DNA from: CAZGMN01 sp964645765 | GTDB lineage: Bacteria; Acidobacteriota; Aminicenantia; Aminicenantales; Aminicenantaceae | Direction of reading: 5' to 3' | NCBI GenBank assembly: GCA_964645765.1 | Contig: CAZYBE010000021.1 | Location: 1-54,028 of the forward strand | DNA: 54,028 nucleotides | In this document: positions 15,566-23,467 of the stretch, one piece after another | How the letters are laid out: every line of letters starts with the position of its first letter | Numbering within the stretch: the first letter of the stretch is position 1 | Notes under the pieces: model-generated | Seen by the model: only the letters and a program-made list of their open reading frames with translations | Databases searched by the model: none | What the model was told of the DNA's origin: nothing | Position numbers and translations under genes: made by a program

Positions 15566-16123
15566 ATGGGCAGTAAGCGAAAGCTTCATGAAGAGTGGCT
15601 CGTCCTCCGCTGTCAGCTTGGCGAGGCAGAGGCCTATCGAGAGTTGGTCACCATGATAGAAAAGAGGCTCTTTTACTATATCCGCATGCTTGTTTCCAGA
15701 GAAACCGACGCCTATGATATATTGCAAGAAGTTTGGCTTACGGTTTTTAAAAAAATCCGCAAATTGCGAGACCCAAAAGCGTTTCATACTTGGATATATC
15801 GCATCGCCCACGACCTTGCCGTTAGCTTCATCCGGCAAGAAATCCGTCATGAAAAAATCCAAGAGTCTTATGCCGAAGAGGCCATCACCCAGAATGATGA
15901 GCCCCTTCTGGAGCTTGAAGACATGATCCAAGTTCATCACGCATTAAACAGGCTGAATCCTCTTCATCGAGAAGTGCTCGCTCTCTATTTTGTGGAAGAT
16001 ATGAGCTACGAGGAAATTGCTCAGGTTGCGGGCTGCAATCTGGGGACGGTCAAGTCACGGATGCATTATGCCAAGAAAGAATTAAGGCAGGTATTGGAGG
16101 CCCGGAATGGTGAAAAAAAATAA
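15566..16123 (+). CDS. ECF-type RNA polymerase sigma factor
   Basis: 185 residues. Region 2 is clear: ETDAYDILQEVWLTVFKKI with the conserved D-x-x-Q-E-V-W core-binding helix, then DPKAFHTWIYRIAHDLA for -10 recognition. A short acidic linker leads to region 4, LNPLHREVLALYFVEDMSYE, with the helix-turn-helix GTVKSRMHYAKKELRQ that reads the -35 element. This is the RpoE-like group used for envelope or stress responses. The 278-nt gap upstream (15288-15565) shows no gene. The stop overlaps the start of the next gene by 17 nt, so the small membrane protein behind it is coupled and is the natural candidate for its anti-sigma or sensor partner. Confidence 0.92.
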   Translation: MGSKRKLHEEWLVLRCQLGEAEAYRELVTMIEKRLFYYIRMLVSRETDAYDILQEVWLTVFKKIRKLRDPKAFHTWIYRIAHDLAVSFIRQEIRHEKIQESYAEEAITQNDEPLLELEDMIQVHHALNRLNPLHREVLALYFVEDMSYEEIAQVAGCNLGTVKSRMHYAKKELRQVLEARNGEKK

Positions 16124-16493
16124 AGCAGCGCGGCAGGAGGAGTGGAGTTCCCGTGAATTCTCTTCGGGCGAGAGATATGAAAAATATCGAAAGGAGGTTG
16201 AAAAAATGCTAGACAAGCAAATCAAGGCACTCAAAAGAGAAAAAAGGATAACTTATCCCATGTGGATCTATATTACGATTTTATGCACATCGTTTCTGCT
16301 CATCGGCGGATTCACATCAGACCCAACCAACAAGCTCTGGTTTGGGATTTTGGCCTGCTTTTGGCTTCTCTTCGGCGCAGTTTTTATTCTCCGCTATTTC
16401 ATCAACTACAGCCGGCTTGAAATTATGAAGGAAATCAAGGAAATACAACTGAAGATCGAGGAACTCAGAGAAAAAATCGCTGCTAAAGAATAA
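16107..16493 (+). CDS. Small two-helix membrane protein coupled to ECF sigma factor
   Basis: 128 residues. A charged N-terminal half (about residues 1-48, with YEKYRKEVEKMLDKQIKALK) is followed by two membrane helices (about 52-70 and 78-98). A C-terminal coiled-coil-like helix (EIMKEIKEIQLKIEELREKI) ends the protein. The layout is cytoplasm, hairpin through the membrane, cytoplasm. It overlaps the sigma gene in a different frame, the usual arrangement for anti-sigma factors. However, I see no zinc motif (HxxxCxxC) of the common ZAS anti-sigma domain, and the family is not recognised. A membrane-bound regulator of the sigma factor is inferred from position only. Confidence 0.7.
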   Translation: MVKKNKAARQEEWSSREFSSGERYEKYRKEVEKMLDKQIKALKREKRITYPMWIYITILCTSFLLIGGFTSDPTNKLWFGILACFWLLFGAVFILRYFINYSRLEIMKEIKEIQLKIEELREKIAAKE

Positions 16494-16581
16494 AAATTAT
16501 TCTCGAGAAATATTTTTTACACTTGTATAACAGGTTCCTCTGTAGTATATAAAAATTGGTTGTGTTGAAGAGAGAGACGTG

Positions 16582-16598
16582 TAGAACAAAACGTTCTA
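16582..16598. promoter_or_regulatory. Inverted repeat upstream of lipoprotein gene
   Basis: TAGAAC-AAAAC-GTTCTA is a perfect 6-bp inverted repeat with a 5-nt centre, 63 nt before the lipoprotein start. AT-rich promoter-like sequence lies just upstream (TTGTAT at 16523 and TATATA at 16547, 18 nt apart). It may be an operator or the leader of the mRNA. No known motif is recognised. Confidence 0.3.
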
Positions 16599-16660
16599 TA
16601 AAAGAGACGAGGCTGAAGAGAATTAAAAAATCAGGATTAAGATTTCGAAAGGAGGATGTT

Positions 16661-17311
16661 ATGAATTGCAGGATTCATCGTCATCTTACTTTCGCTTTAA
16701 TCGGGATGATTGTTGTCTTTATTTCAAGTTGCTCCAATACGATAAAAGTATTGATTCCTCCTCGCGTAGACTTAAAGAACTACGAGGCAGTCGGGCTCAT
16801 CCAGTTTTCATCCAATGCCAAGGGGAATCTGCAGCCGTTCGTTACCCAAAAGTTTCTACAGTCCGTTCAGTCCGCACAGCCAGGCATCCGCGTGCTGGAG
16901 CTCGGCACAGAAAGTGCAGTGTTGGAGTCTGTCCAGCACTCCCAGATGGATATCGAAGCGGTCAAAGCCATCGGACAGAAATATAATGTCAAGGGCCTCA
17001 TTGCCGGCAATCTCAAAGTCACTGATGTCAAGCCCAAGCTGCAGGTGTTGACTATTATTAAATCCATGGGCGTGCAGGCTGAGATTCAGGCTGCGCTTAC
17101 TGTGCGGCTTTTTGAGACACAAAGCGGGGCTACAGTCTGGACGAGGTCGTCAAACGACAGGCGAACAGTCGGCCATGTGTCGCTGACGGGTGACATTGTC
17201 GATTTTAGCGCAAAGGATCCGGAAGAGGCGTACGGAGAGCTGGCCAAAAGCCTGGTGTACAGAATCACTGATGATTTCTGGTCTCATTGGGAAAGACAGC
17301 AACAAAGATAA
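16661..17311 (+). CDS. Lipoprotein with CsgG/LpoB-like fold
   Basis: 216 residues from ATG 16661, placed by AAAGGAGG just upstream; a longer reading from 16556 lacks support. The signal peptide ends in a lipobox (FISSC), so the mature protein is a lipoprotein. The body has the pattern YEAVGLIQFSSNAKGNLQ, a helix ending in the strand GIRVLELG, and IGQKYNVKGLIAGNLKVTD. It then has long strands with VRLFETQSGATVWTRSS and a final helix. This order (strand, helix, strand, 'x-x-G-x-x-x-G-x-L', then 'L-x-x-x-x-T-G-x-x-V-W') is typical of CsgG/LpoB/GNA1162-type envelope lipoproteins. It may belong to the same regulon as the sigma-factor pair upstream; a 167-nt gap with a palindrome separates them. 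Confidence 0.6.
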   Translation: MNCRIHRHLTFALIGMIVVFISSCSNTIKVLIPPRVDLKNYEAVGLIQFSSNAKGNLQPFVTQKFLQSVQSAQPGIRVLELGTESAVLESVQHSQMDIEAVKAIGQKYNVKGLIAGNLKVTDVKPKLQVLTIIKSMGVQAEIQAALTVRLFETQSGATVWTRSSNDRRTVGHVSLTGDIVDFSAKDPEEAYGELAKSLVYRITDDFWSHWERQQQR

Positions 17312-17345
17312 GGGCGGAGTCAGGGGAGTCGCGGGGGAGAGTTAG

Positions 17346-17389
17346 GGGGACGCAATACCTAATTCTTTTGAATTAAGTATTGTGTCCCC
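17346..17389. repeat. Palindromic hairpin of the GTATTGTGTCCCC family
   Basis: GGGGACGCAATACCTAATTC, loop TTTT, GAATTAAGTATTGTGTCCCC gives a 20-bp stem with two mismatches. It separates the lipoprotein gene from the convergent pseudogene fragment and may act as a terminator for both. Confidence 0.8.
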
Positions 17390-17400
17390 GAAATAAAAAT

Positions 17401-17673
17401 TTATCCCAGGCAATCCCAATCGATGTTCACCCGTTTGAGGGCATAGCCAATCTCGCGCATATAATCACCGTAGCAAGTCATCCAGTGGAAGCCGGGCATT
17501 CGCTTGGCAAGAGTCCGGCTGTCGCAGCTGAAGCTTATATCAAACTGGGAGCGGCAGATGGGCATAAACGGCGTGTCAACGATTTTCCCCAGCAAACCCA
17601 CCCATCGTTTCAAAGCAAAATCCGGAACAATGTTGGTCACTGTTTGCCCTTTGCTCATCTGCACTTTTTTCAC
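17401..17673 (-). pseudogene. Duplicated 3' end of the fucose-isomerase-like gene
   Basis: Bases 17406-17667 match 19337-19598 with only about 4 differences in 262 positions, in the same orientation. They encode the last 87 or so residues of the 527-residue protein (from EMSKGQTVTNIVPDF or its variant to NIDWDCL). The final residues differ (CLG* against CLEKI*), so the copy ends at the junction. The N-terminal four fifths of the protein is missing, so it cannot be a functional isomerase. The reading frame remains open with a possible in-frame start at 17673, which fits a recent event. Confidence 0.85.
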
Positions 17674-17823
17674 AACAACGGCAATGAAGAATCATCTTAA
17701 AAGAAAGGATCTGTCAGTTAAATTTTAATAGTGGGCTGTCGTAAAGTTTAAAAGTGGACTAAGTTGATGCCTTGACAAGAGTCGGACATGTTTGCTAACT
17801 ATTAATTAATAAACGTGGGCAAA

Positions 17824-19077
17824 ATGCGGATTCGGCGGTTGGCTTTTTGGGTGTTGTTTGAAATATTGGGTATAGGGACCGGCCTGCTGCAGGCTGCTGA
17901 CAGACAAGGTGCCACTCTCAGAGTCTTTATGAATGATGGGCAGAGTTTACAGGGAGAGTTGCTGGCAGTATTGGACAGAGAGCTAGTTTTATACGACTGG
18001 AAAGGAAAAAGCCAATCCAAGGTAAATATCGACAGGGTGGAATATATTACAGTCGTTCGAAAATCCAAGTTTGATGTAGGGCTCCTCAGTGGGGCAGGCA
18101 TTGGCGTTGCCGCCGGGATTGCGTCATCCGCCTCCAACAACGATATTTCTCTGGAGTATGCGCCAACCATAGCGCCAATATTTTTTGGAATATCGGGAGG
18201 AATACTGGGCCTTATAGGAGGCATCATAGCCGGAGGGGACAAGAATTACTTCCTCCAGGGATTATCGTCAGCGGAAATCGAGCAATTGCTGGGTTCGTTG
18301 CGTCGTTACGCTCGAAAAAAAGACGTCCACATCGGCTGGTTCGGTCGTTTCCGGGTATCCTGGAGGCCATTTTTCCATAGTTATCCGGCCTTCACACTCA
18401 AGGGGAAATCTGCTCTGCCTGAAGGGGCAACTCAATACGATTACGGACTATCCTGGAATGAGATTAAAATATGTCATCCCGAGAATCAAACCCATCCTCA
18501 TCGTATTGGTCGAATGCGCATCGAATACGGACTAAGCGACCGGATTTCTGCAGGTCTTGAGGTCGTATTATCCGGAGACCGGTACATGGATGGTTATTCC
18601 TATCCTGGACTGATCCTGAACGGAAAGTCTTACAGTGCGCGTATGGGAGTTTACGGATTTTCCAACGCTTGGGCCGGACTTCTTACAGTAAGCCAGGAGA
18701 TTCCATTATTAAAAGGCGTCCCTTCGCCGTTTAGAGTAGAGATCGGCGTCGGTCTGGCTCACACCGACATGACTTTGGTATCTAATTTTGGGATTTTGGA
18801 TTCAAATTTCCGGTCGGTCACGCCGGCTTTGCAGATTGGCGGTTCCATTGAGTTTTCTCCTTCCTCCCCAGTGTCCTCTGGAGTCTTCATCAGTTATCTG
18901 TATCTGCCTTATTCGTTTCCGGGAATTAAGGCCAGCTGCGGCCTGAATTTCTACCCCGGCAACTTCTATGATATCAGCGGAACTCCCTCTTTTAATCAAA
19001 GCGTGGACTTTAGCATACCTAAATCATGTATCAACATGGGGGGATTAAATATCGGCGTTCTCATCAGAATTCGCTAA
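17824..19077 (+). CDS. Exported protein with glycine-zipper segment and outer-membrane-barrel-like C-terminus
   Basis: 417 residues from ATG 17824 (a GTG at 17815 is also possible; both lack a strong ribosome-binding site). The signal peptide is RIRRLAFWVLFEILGIGTGL. Residues about 28-75 form a small beta domain (LRVFMNDGQSLQGELLAVLD then LVLYDWKGKSQSKVNIDRVE) that looks like an SH3/Sm-like fold. A glycine-rich stretch follows (LLSGAGIGVAAGIASSAS and GGILGLIGGIIAGG). The last 230 residues alternate in a barrel-like way and end with an aromatic- and glycine-rich strand (GGLNIGVLIRIR). I do not recognise the family. It sits between the two copies of the 262-bp direct repeat, so it could be lost or could have been gained as a unit with them. 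Confidence 0.6.
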   Translation: MRIRRLAFWVLFEILGIGTGLLQAADRQGATLRVFMNDGQSLQGELLAVLDRELVLYDWKGKSQSKVNIDRVEYITVVRKSKFDVGLLSGAGIGVAAGIASSASNNDISLEYAPTIAPIFFGISGGILGLIGGIIAGGDKNYFLQGLSSAEIEQLLGSLRRYARKKDVHIGWFGRFRVSWRPFFHSYPAFTLKGKSALPEGATQYDYGLSWNEIKICHPENQTHPHRIGRMRIEYGLSDRISAGLEVVLSGDRYMDGYSYPGLILNGKSYSARMGVYGFSNAWAGLLTVSQEIPLLKGVPSPFRVEIGVGLAHTDMTLVSNFGILDSNFRSVTPALQIGGSIEFSPSSPVSSGVFISYLYLPYSFPGIKASCGLNFYPGNFYDISGTPSFNQSVDFSIPKSCINMGGLNIGVLIRIR

Positions 19078-19325
19078 ACCTCCGAGATTGCCGATTGAGG
19101 GTGGCTCCTCTCGCCCATCAAAAAGTGGAGCCTGGATTCGGGATATTCTTCTCTTCAATTTTTCGATAATTGAAAGGCGACGTTAAGAGAGCAAGCTTTA
19201 CACCGTAGAAGAGGATGAAAAGGGATATCAGGTCGATAAATGGCTCAGGATAAGTTAGAATTATTAGTTTTTAAAAGAAAATTGACCTTTTTGTCGGCAA
19301 ACCTTATCGTGAGCACGGATTAAAG

Positions 19326-20909
19326 CTAAATTTTTTCCAGGCAATCCCAATCGATGTTCACCCGTTTGAGGGCATAGCCAATCTCGCGTATATAATCACC
19401 GTAGCAAGTCATCCAGTGGAAGCCGGGCATTCGCTTGGCAAGAGTCCGGCTGTCGCAGCTGAAGCTTATATCAAACTGGGAGCGGCAGATGGGCATAAAC
19501 GGCGTGTCAACGATTTTCCCCAGCAAACCCACCCATCGTTTCAAAGCGAAATCCGGAACGATGTTGGTCACTGTTTGCCCTTTGCTCATCTCCACTTTCG
19601 GTGCAGCCCCATAATCTGATTCAAAATGGGTCATGATTCGAGCCGGCTCACGTTTCTGGCCATCCATCTTTCTTGGTGCCGTGCAGTGGGCAATGGTTAT
19701 GACGCCTTCGTGGGGGTAGGTCGGGTCGTTGAGAAAGACAGGCTTTCCTGAGATATTGGCCAGCAGAACGCCCGAGGGAATGACCACGAAATCTGATTCG
19801 CAGAAAGCCAGATAGCCGGCGTCGTTGAGCAGGCTCAGCGTCAAACAGGCTGAAGTCTCGGCGATGGGCATGATTGTTCCCATGCAACCGTAGATGGTGA
19901 TTGACCTGCAGTCAGCCTTTTTCATCAGGCTGCGGAAGACTTGCTCGAGAAGGAAAGCGTTATCGACGAACTGGCGATTTGTCTCCAGAGTTGTTCCCGG
20001 CGAGCTTAAGTAGGCCTCTGCCTGCTGGTGTGCTTTTTTTACGGCAGCCTGGTCAGAGCGCGCCTCTGAGATCAGTCTGCCGAGGTCATCATAAGAGACT
20101 GTCTGGATGTCGAATTTCCATTTTTCTTCTACGAGCTTGGGCACTACGCCTCTCGGTTGGGACCAGGCATCTGGTCCGCCGACGGCCAGAATCCGCGTGC
20201 CCAAAGTATTGCGCAGGCCGCACAGGGCTCGAAGCCGCCAGAGAATTTCCTCCTGGCTGTCAATCACAACATCGTCATCATCGACTCCTTTGATAGCGAG
20301 AGAATCAGTGTGCTGCCTTAAATAGCGCGGGCTGATGATTTCATACCATAAATAAACAGGCCCTGGTTTGTGGCGGCAGAAAAAAATCATGTCCTTACCC
20401 ATCTCTCCCAGGGTATTGAATATGTCCATCCATCCGCCGGCTGCGTAGACAAGTATCGCCTGGGAAGAAGAAAGGTCAGCCATAGCTGATAAATCGGTTG
20501 GCCGGCGCACAGAAGATACAGGCAGGAAGTCAAGCGGAAAATCGGCCTCTGAACGAAGCTTGTTCAGTTCGGCCTGAATCCTGGCAACTTCTTCGTCAGC
20601 GTCGCGCTGGGTCTGGATCCCGCCCCAGCCCCGCCAGCTCGTTTGAGGTTCTCGGGTGGGTATGCTGTAAACAAGAAGGGGCTTGACCTTGAGTGGCAAT
20701 CGCTTGAGACGTGGCTCCTCCTCCATCTCGATTGCCGATAGCATTGGCCAAGATAGTCCTTTTAATGCCATGCCGCCAAGAGTCGTTACCCCCAGGCCTT
20801 TTAGAAATGTCCGGCGGGTGAGAGTATTTCGGCCTGATGAGATAGCTTCTCCTCCTGGACAGCAATGAGGCTGAATTTTTGGTTTGGAGTTTGATGCATA
20901 TTTTCTCAT
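19326..20909 (-). CDS. Tat-exported L-fucose-isomerase-like protein
   Basis: 527 residues with a twin-arginine signal (LTRRTFLKGLGVTTLGG) after a 30-residue polar leader; AAAGGA precedes the ATG. The mature part has the sugar isomerase layout. The C-terminal half contains GYLAFCESDFVVIPSGVLL, then ISGKPVFLNDPTYP and ITIAHCTAP. In FucI the corresponding region holds the Mn ligands Glu and Asp, both seen here (CES, NDP). Near the end GFHWMTCYGDYIREI supplies the expected His. An active enzyme or a derived sugar-binding protein are both possible. It is one of two exported aldose-isomerase-like genes within 6 kb, from different subfamilies. Its last 262 bp are duplicated at 17406-17667. Confidence 0.7.
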   Translation of the reverse strand: MRKYASNSKPKIQPHCCPGGEAISSGRNTLTRRTFLKGLGVTTLGGMALKGLSWPMLSAIEMEEEPRLKRLPLKVKPLLVYSIPTREPQTSWRGWGGIQTQRDADEEVARIQAELNKLRSEADFPLDFLPVSSVRRPTDLSAMADLSSSQAILVYAAGGWMDIFNTLGEMGKDMIFFCRHKPGPVYLWYEIISPRYLRQHTDSLAIKGVDDDDVVIDSQEEILWRLRALCGLRNTLGTRILAVGGPDAWSQPRGVVPKLVEEKWKFDIQTVSYDDLGRLISEARSDQAAVKKAHQQAEAYLSSPGTTLETNRQFVDNAFLLEQVFRSLMKKADCRSITIYGCMGTIMPIAETSACLTLSLLNDAGYLAFCESDFVVIPSGVLLANISGKPVFLNDPTYPHEGVITIAHCTAPRKMDGQKREPARIMTHFESDYGAAPKVEMSKGQTVTNIVPDFALKRWVGLLGKIVDTPFMPICRSQFDISFSCDSRTLAKRMPGFHWMTCYGDYIREIGYALKRVNIDWDCLEKI

Positions 20910-20968
20910 GGTTAAATTCCTTTCATTAAGAGCTTATTTACCACCAGTCTTATGAAAAGTAAACCAGG

Positions 20969-20997
20969 TTGACATATTTCTTTGAAAAAAATATCAT
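20969..20997 (+). promoter_or_regulatory. Sigma-70-type promoter for the Asp-box propeller gene
   Basis: TTGACA (20969-20974), a 17-nt spacer and TATCAT (20992-20997) match the consensus and optimal spacing. The start codon of the downstream gene is at 21065, with AAGGAGG at 21054. The site lies in the 155-nt gap between two divergent genes. Confidence 0.6.
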
Positions 20998-21064
20998 TTT
21001 CCACAGACACTGAATATATAATGTATTTTCATCTCTCAAAGTTCCTTTTTACTAAGGAGGTTTA

Positions 21065-23440
21065 ATGAGATCTTCCAAATATCTTTTTCTCTTAGTTCTT
21101 GTAGGTTTTTGTCTGGCTCTTCTAACGATATCGGCTGGCCAAAAGGCTGCACAGCCGGCGAAAGCGCAGAAGAAAGTCGAAAGCACCGACCCGGCACTGC
21201 GCCTCAAATGGTACGAACAGCACATGGCCATGAAGGCGGCGACGCCTTATAAGGACCTCATATGGCGCTTCATCAGGGGAGGGATAGACAGCATCGGCGG
21301 GCGCTGCACAGACATCGCTGTGCCCAAGGGAAGCAAGCAAACCATCTACATCGGCTCGGCCACAGGCGGAGTGTGGAAGACCGAGAATTCCGGTATCACC
21401 TGGGAGGCAATCTTTGACGAGGCGCCGACTCTCTCGGTTGGAGACATTGCCATCGCCGAATCGGACCCGAACATTGTCTGGCTCGGAACAGGGGAAGCAA
21501 ACATCTTCCGCGCCTCGATCGCCGGCATCGGCGTTTATAAATCCTTGGATGCCGGGAAAACATGGCAGCACATGGGCCTTGCCGGGACCCAGACTATCGG
21601 CCGCATCCGCATCCATCCCACGAATCCGGACATTGTCTATATCGCAGCCTCGGGCCACGAGTGGACATACAATCCCGACCGCGGCGTCTTCAAGACGACT
21701 GACGGCGGCAAGACCTGGCAGAAAGTCCTCTATATCAACGAGAAGGTGGGTGCCATCGACCTGGTGATGGACCCCCAGAAGCCCGATACCTTGATCGCCT
21801 CGATGTGGAACCATATCCGTCAGCGCTGGAGCGACCCCGTTCCAGGCGGTGAGGACGGTTTGTTCAAGACGATTGACGGCGGAAAGACATGGAAGGAACT
21901 GACCAACGGCCTTCCTGACACCAAGATGACCGGCCGGATCGGCCTCGACCTGTGCTTGAGCAAACCCAACGTTGTTTACGCTTATGTCGACAACCACACG
22001 GCGCTGCGCATGCCGAAGCCAGAGGACCGCGATTCCTACGGCCGCCTGAGGACATACGCGGACATAGTTGGGGCCGAAGTTTACCGCTCTGATGACCAGG
22101 GTGAGACCTGGATAAAAGTCAGCCCCTCTGACCGGATGTTTGAACGATTCGGAGGCACCTACGGCTGGGTGTTCGGACAGATTCGGGTGGACCCCAGCAA
22201 CGAAAACACCGTTTACCTCATGGGCCTGGGCTTGTCCAAATCAACAGATGGAGGCAAGTCCTGGACGCCTCTCCGCTGGGAGAACCTGCACGGCGACCAT
22301 CATGGCCTGTGGATCGACCCCAGCGACTCGAATTACGTGATCAACGTTAACGACGGCGGGGCAAACGTCTCTTATGACGGCGGCAAGACTTGGCGTGATT
22401 TCCACAAAGGGATTCCGGCAACCCAGTTCTATAATGTCGCTTACGACATGAAGAAGCCTTTCACAGTATACGGCTCTGTCCAGGACTCAGGAACGCACAG
22501 GGGAGTGGGAGTCGCTCCTCTGGCAGCTCAAGAACCGGGACGCTTCCGTCGCGGTCCGTCGATCCGCTGGGAGTCTGCGCCCGGTGGCGAGGGAACACTT
22601 ATCGCCGTTGACCCGACCGACTCGAACACAGAGTATGCCTCCTCGTATTACGGGCGAGTCGAGCGTGCCGAGTATAAGGATGGAGCCTGGACGAGCAAGG
22701 CAATCTATCCCAAACCAGCGGAGGGCGAGCCTGAAAACCGCGGCCAGTGGCTGGCAGGGTTGGCCCTCTCACCGCACAACCCGCAGATTATCTATATCGG
22801 CTTCCAGTACGTGTTCCGCTCGATGAACAAGGGCGAGACCTGGGAGCGAATAAGTCCCGACTTAACCGCCTTTAACCCCCAGAAGCAGGGAAAGCTCCCC
22901 TATGCCATCCCCTTCGCCACGATCACGGCCATTGCCGAGTCGCCGTTCAAGTTCGGGCTGGTCTATGCCGGGACCGACGACGGCCGCGTCCATGTGACAA
23001 AAGACGGCGGAGCGACCTGGACCGAGGTCTCGGCCGGACTTCCTTTCAACAAGCATGTCTGGACGATCGTTCCCTCGAAGTATGACCAGGCGACCGTTTA
23101 CATCACGCTCATCGGCCGGCACGACGACGACTTTGCGCCGTATGTTTATAAGTCGACCGATTATGGCAAAACTTGGATTGACATCAACGGCAATATCCCA
23201 GGCGGCCCGACCAACGTCGTCCGCGAAGACCCGAAAAAGAAGGATGTTCTCTATGTCGGAACCGACTACGGAGTTTATGTGACTACAGACGGCGGCAAGA
23301 CCTGGAATTGCCTCGGCAGCGGACTGCCGAACGCCCCGGTCTGGGACCTGCAGATTCATCCGCGGGACAATATGCTCGTCATCGCCACCAACGGCCGCGG
23401 GATGTGGGTCATTGACGACGTAGCCGCTCTTCAGAAATAA
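21065..23440 (+). CDS. Exported Asp-box (BNR) beta-propeller protein, sortilin/VPS10-like
   Basis: 791 residues; AAGGAGG lies upstream of the ATG and a signal peptide covers the first 25 residues. The body is built from propeller blades marked by at least eleven Asp-box motifs (S/T-x-D-x-G-x-T-W), for example KTTDGGKTWQK, KTIDGGKTWKE, RSDDQGETWIK and VTTDGGKTWNC. The long series of glycine- and tryptophan-ended blades matches the sortilin-N/'WD40-YVTN-BNR-like' secreted proteins common in Acidobacteriota and Bacteroidota. They are predicted to be two stacked propellers, and no sialidase Arg triad is evident. No catalytic role can be assigned; peptide or glycan binding outside the cell is likely. 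The pilU-like gene starts 28 nt downstream, so the three genes may share a transcript. Confidence 0.82.
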   Translation: MRSSKYLFLLVLVGFCLALLTISAGQKAAQPAKAQKKVESTDPALRLKWYEQHMAMKAATPYKDLIWRFIRGGIDSIGGRCTDIAVPKGSKQTIYIGSATGGVWKTENSGITWEAIFDEAPTLSVGDIAIAESDPNIVWLGTGEANIFRASIAGIGVYKSLDAGKTWQHMGLAGTQTIGRIRIHPTNPDIVYIAASGHEWTYNPDRGVFKTTDGGKTWQKVLYINEKVGAIDLVMDPQKPDTLIASMWNHIRQRWSDPVPGGEDGLFKTIDGGKTWKELTNGLPDTKMTGRIGLDLCLSKPNVVYAYVDNHTALRMPKPEDRDSYGRLRTYADIVGAEVYRSDDQGETWIKVSPSDRMFERFGGTYGWVFGQIRVDPSNENTVYLMGLGLSKSTDGGKSWTPLRWENLHGDHHGLWIDPSDSNYVINVNDGGANVSYDGGKTWRDFHKGIPATQFYNVAYDMKKPFTVYGSVQDSGTHRGVGVAPLAAQEPGRFRRGPSIRWESAPGGEGTLIAVDPTDSNTEYASSYYGRVERAEYKDGAWTSKAIYPKPAEGEPENRGQWLAGLALSPHNPQIIYIGFQYVFRSMNKGETWERISPDLTAFNPQKQGKLPYAIPFATITAIAESPFKFGLVYAGTDDGRVHVTKDGGATWTEVSAGLPFNKHVWTIVPSKYDQATVYITLIGRHDDDFAPYVYKSTDYGKTWIDINGNIPGGPTNVVREDPKKKDVLYVGTDYGVYVTTDGGKTWNCLGSGLPNAPVWDLQIHPRDNMLVIATNGRGMWVIDDVAALQK

Positions 23441-23467
23441 GCTGAAGGTTTTAGCTAGGAGCATAGA

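Noticed and set aside
17720..17780. Possible insertion-sequence end (GGGCTGTCGTAAAGTTTAAA) between the duplicated copies
   Set aside because: Vaguely like IS termini, but no matching inverted end or transposase is visible.
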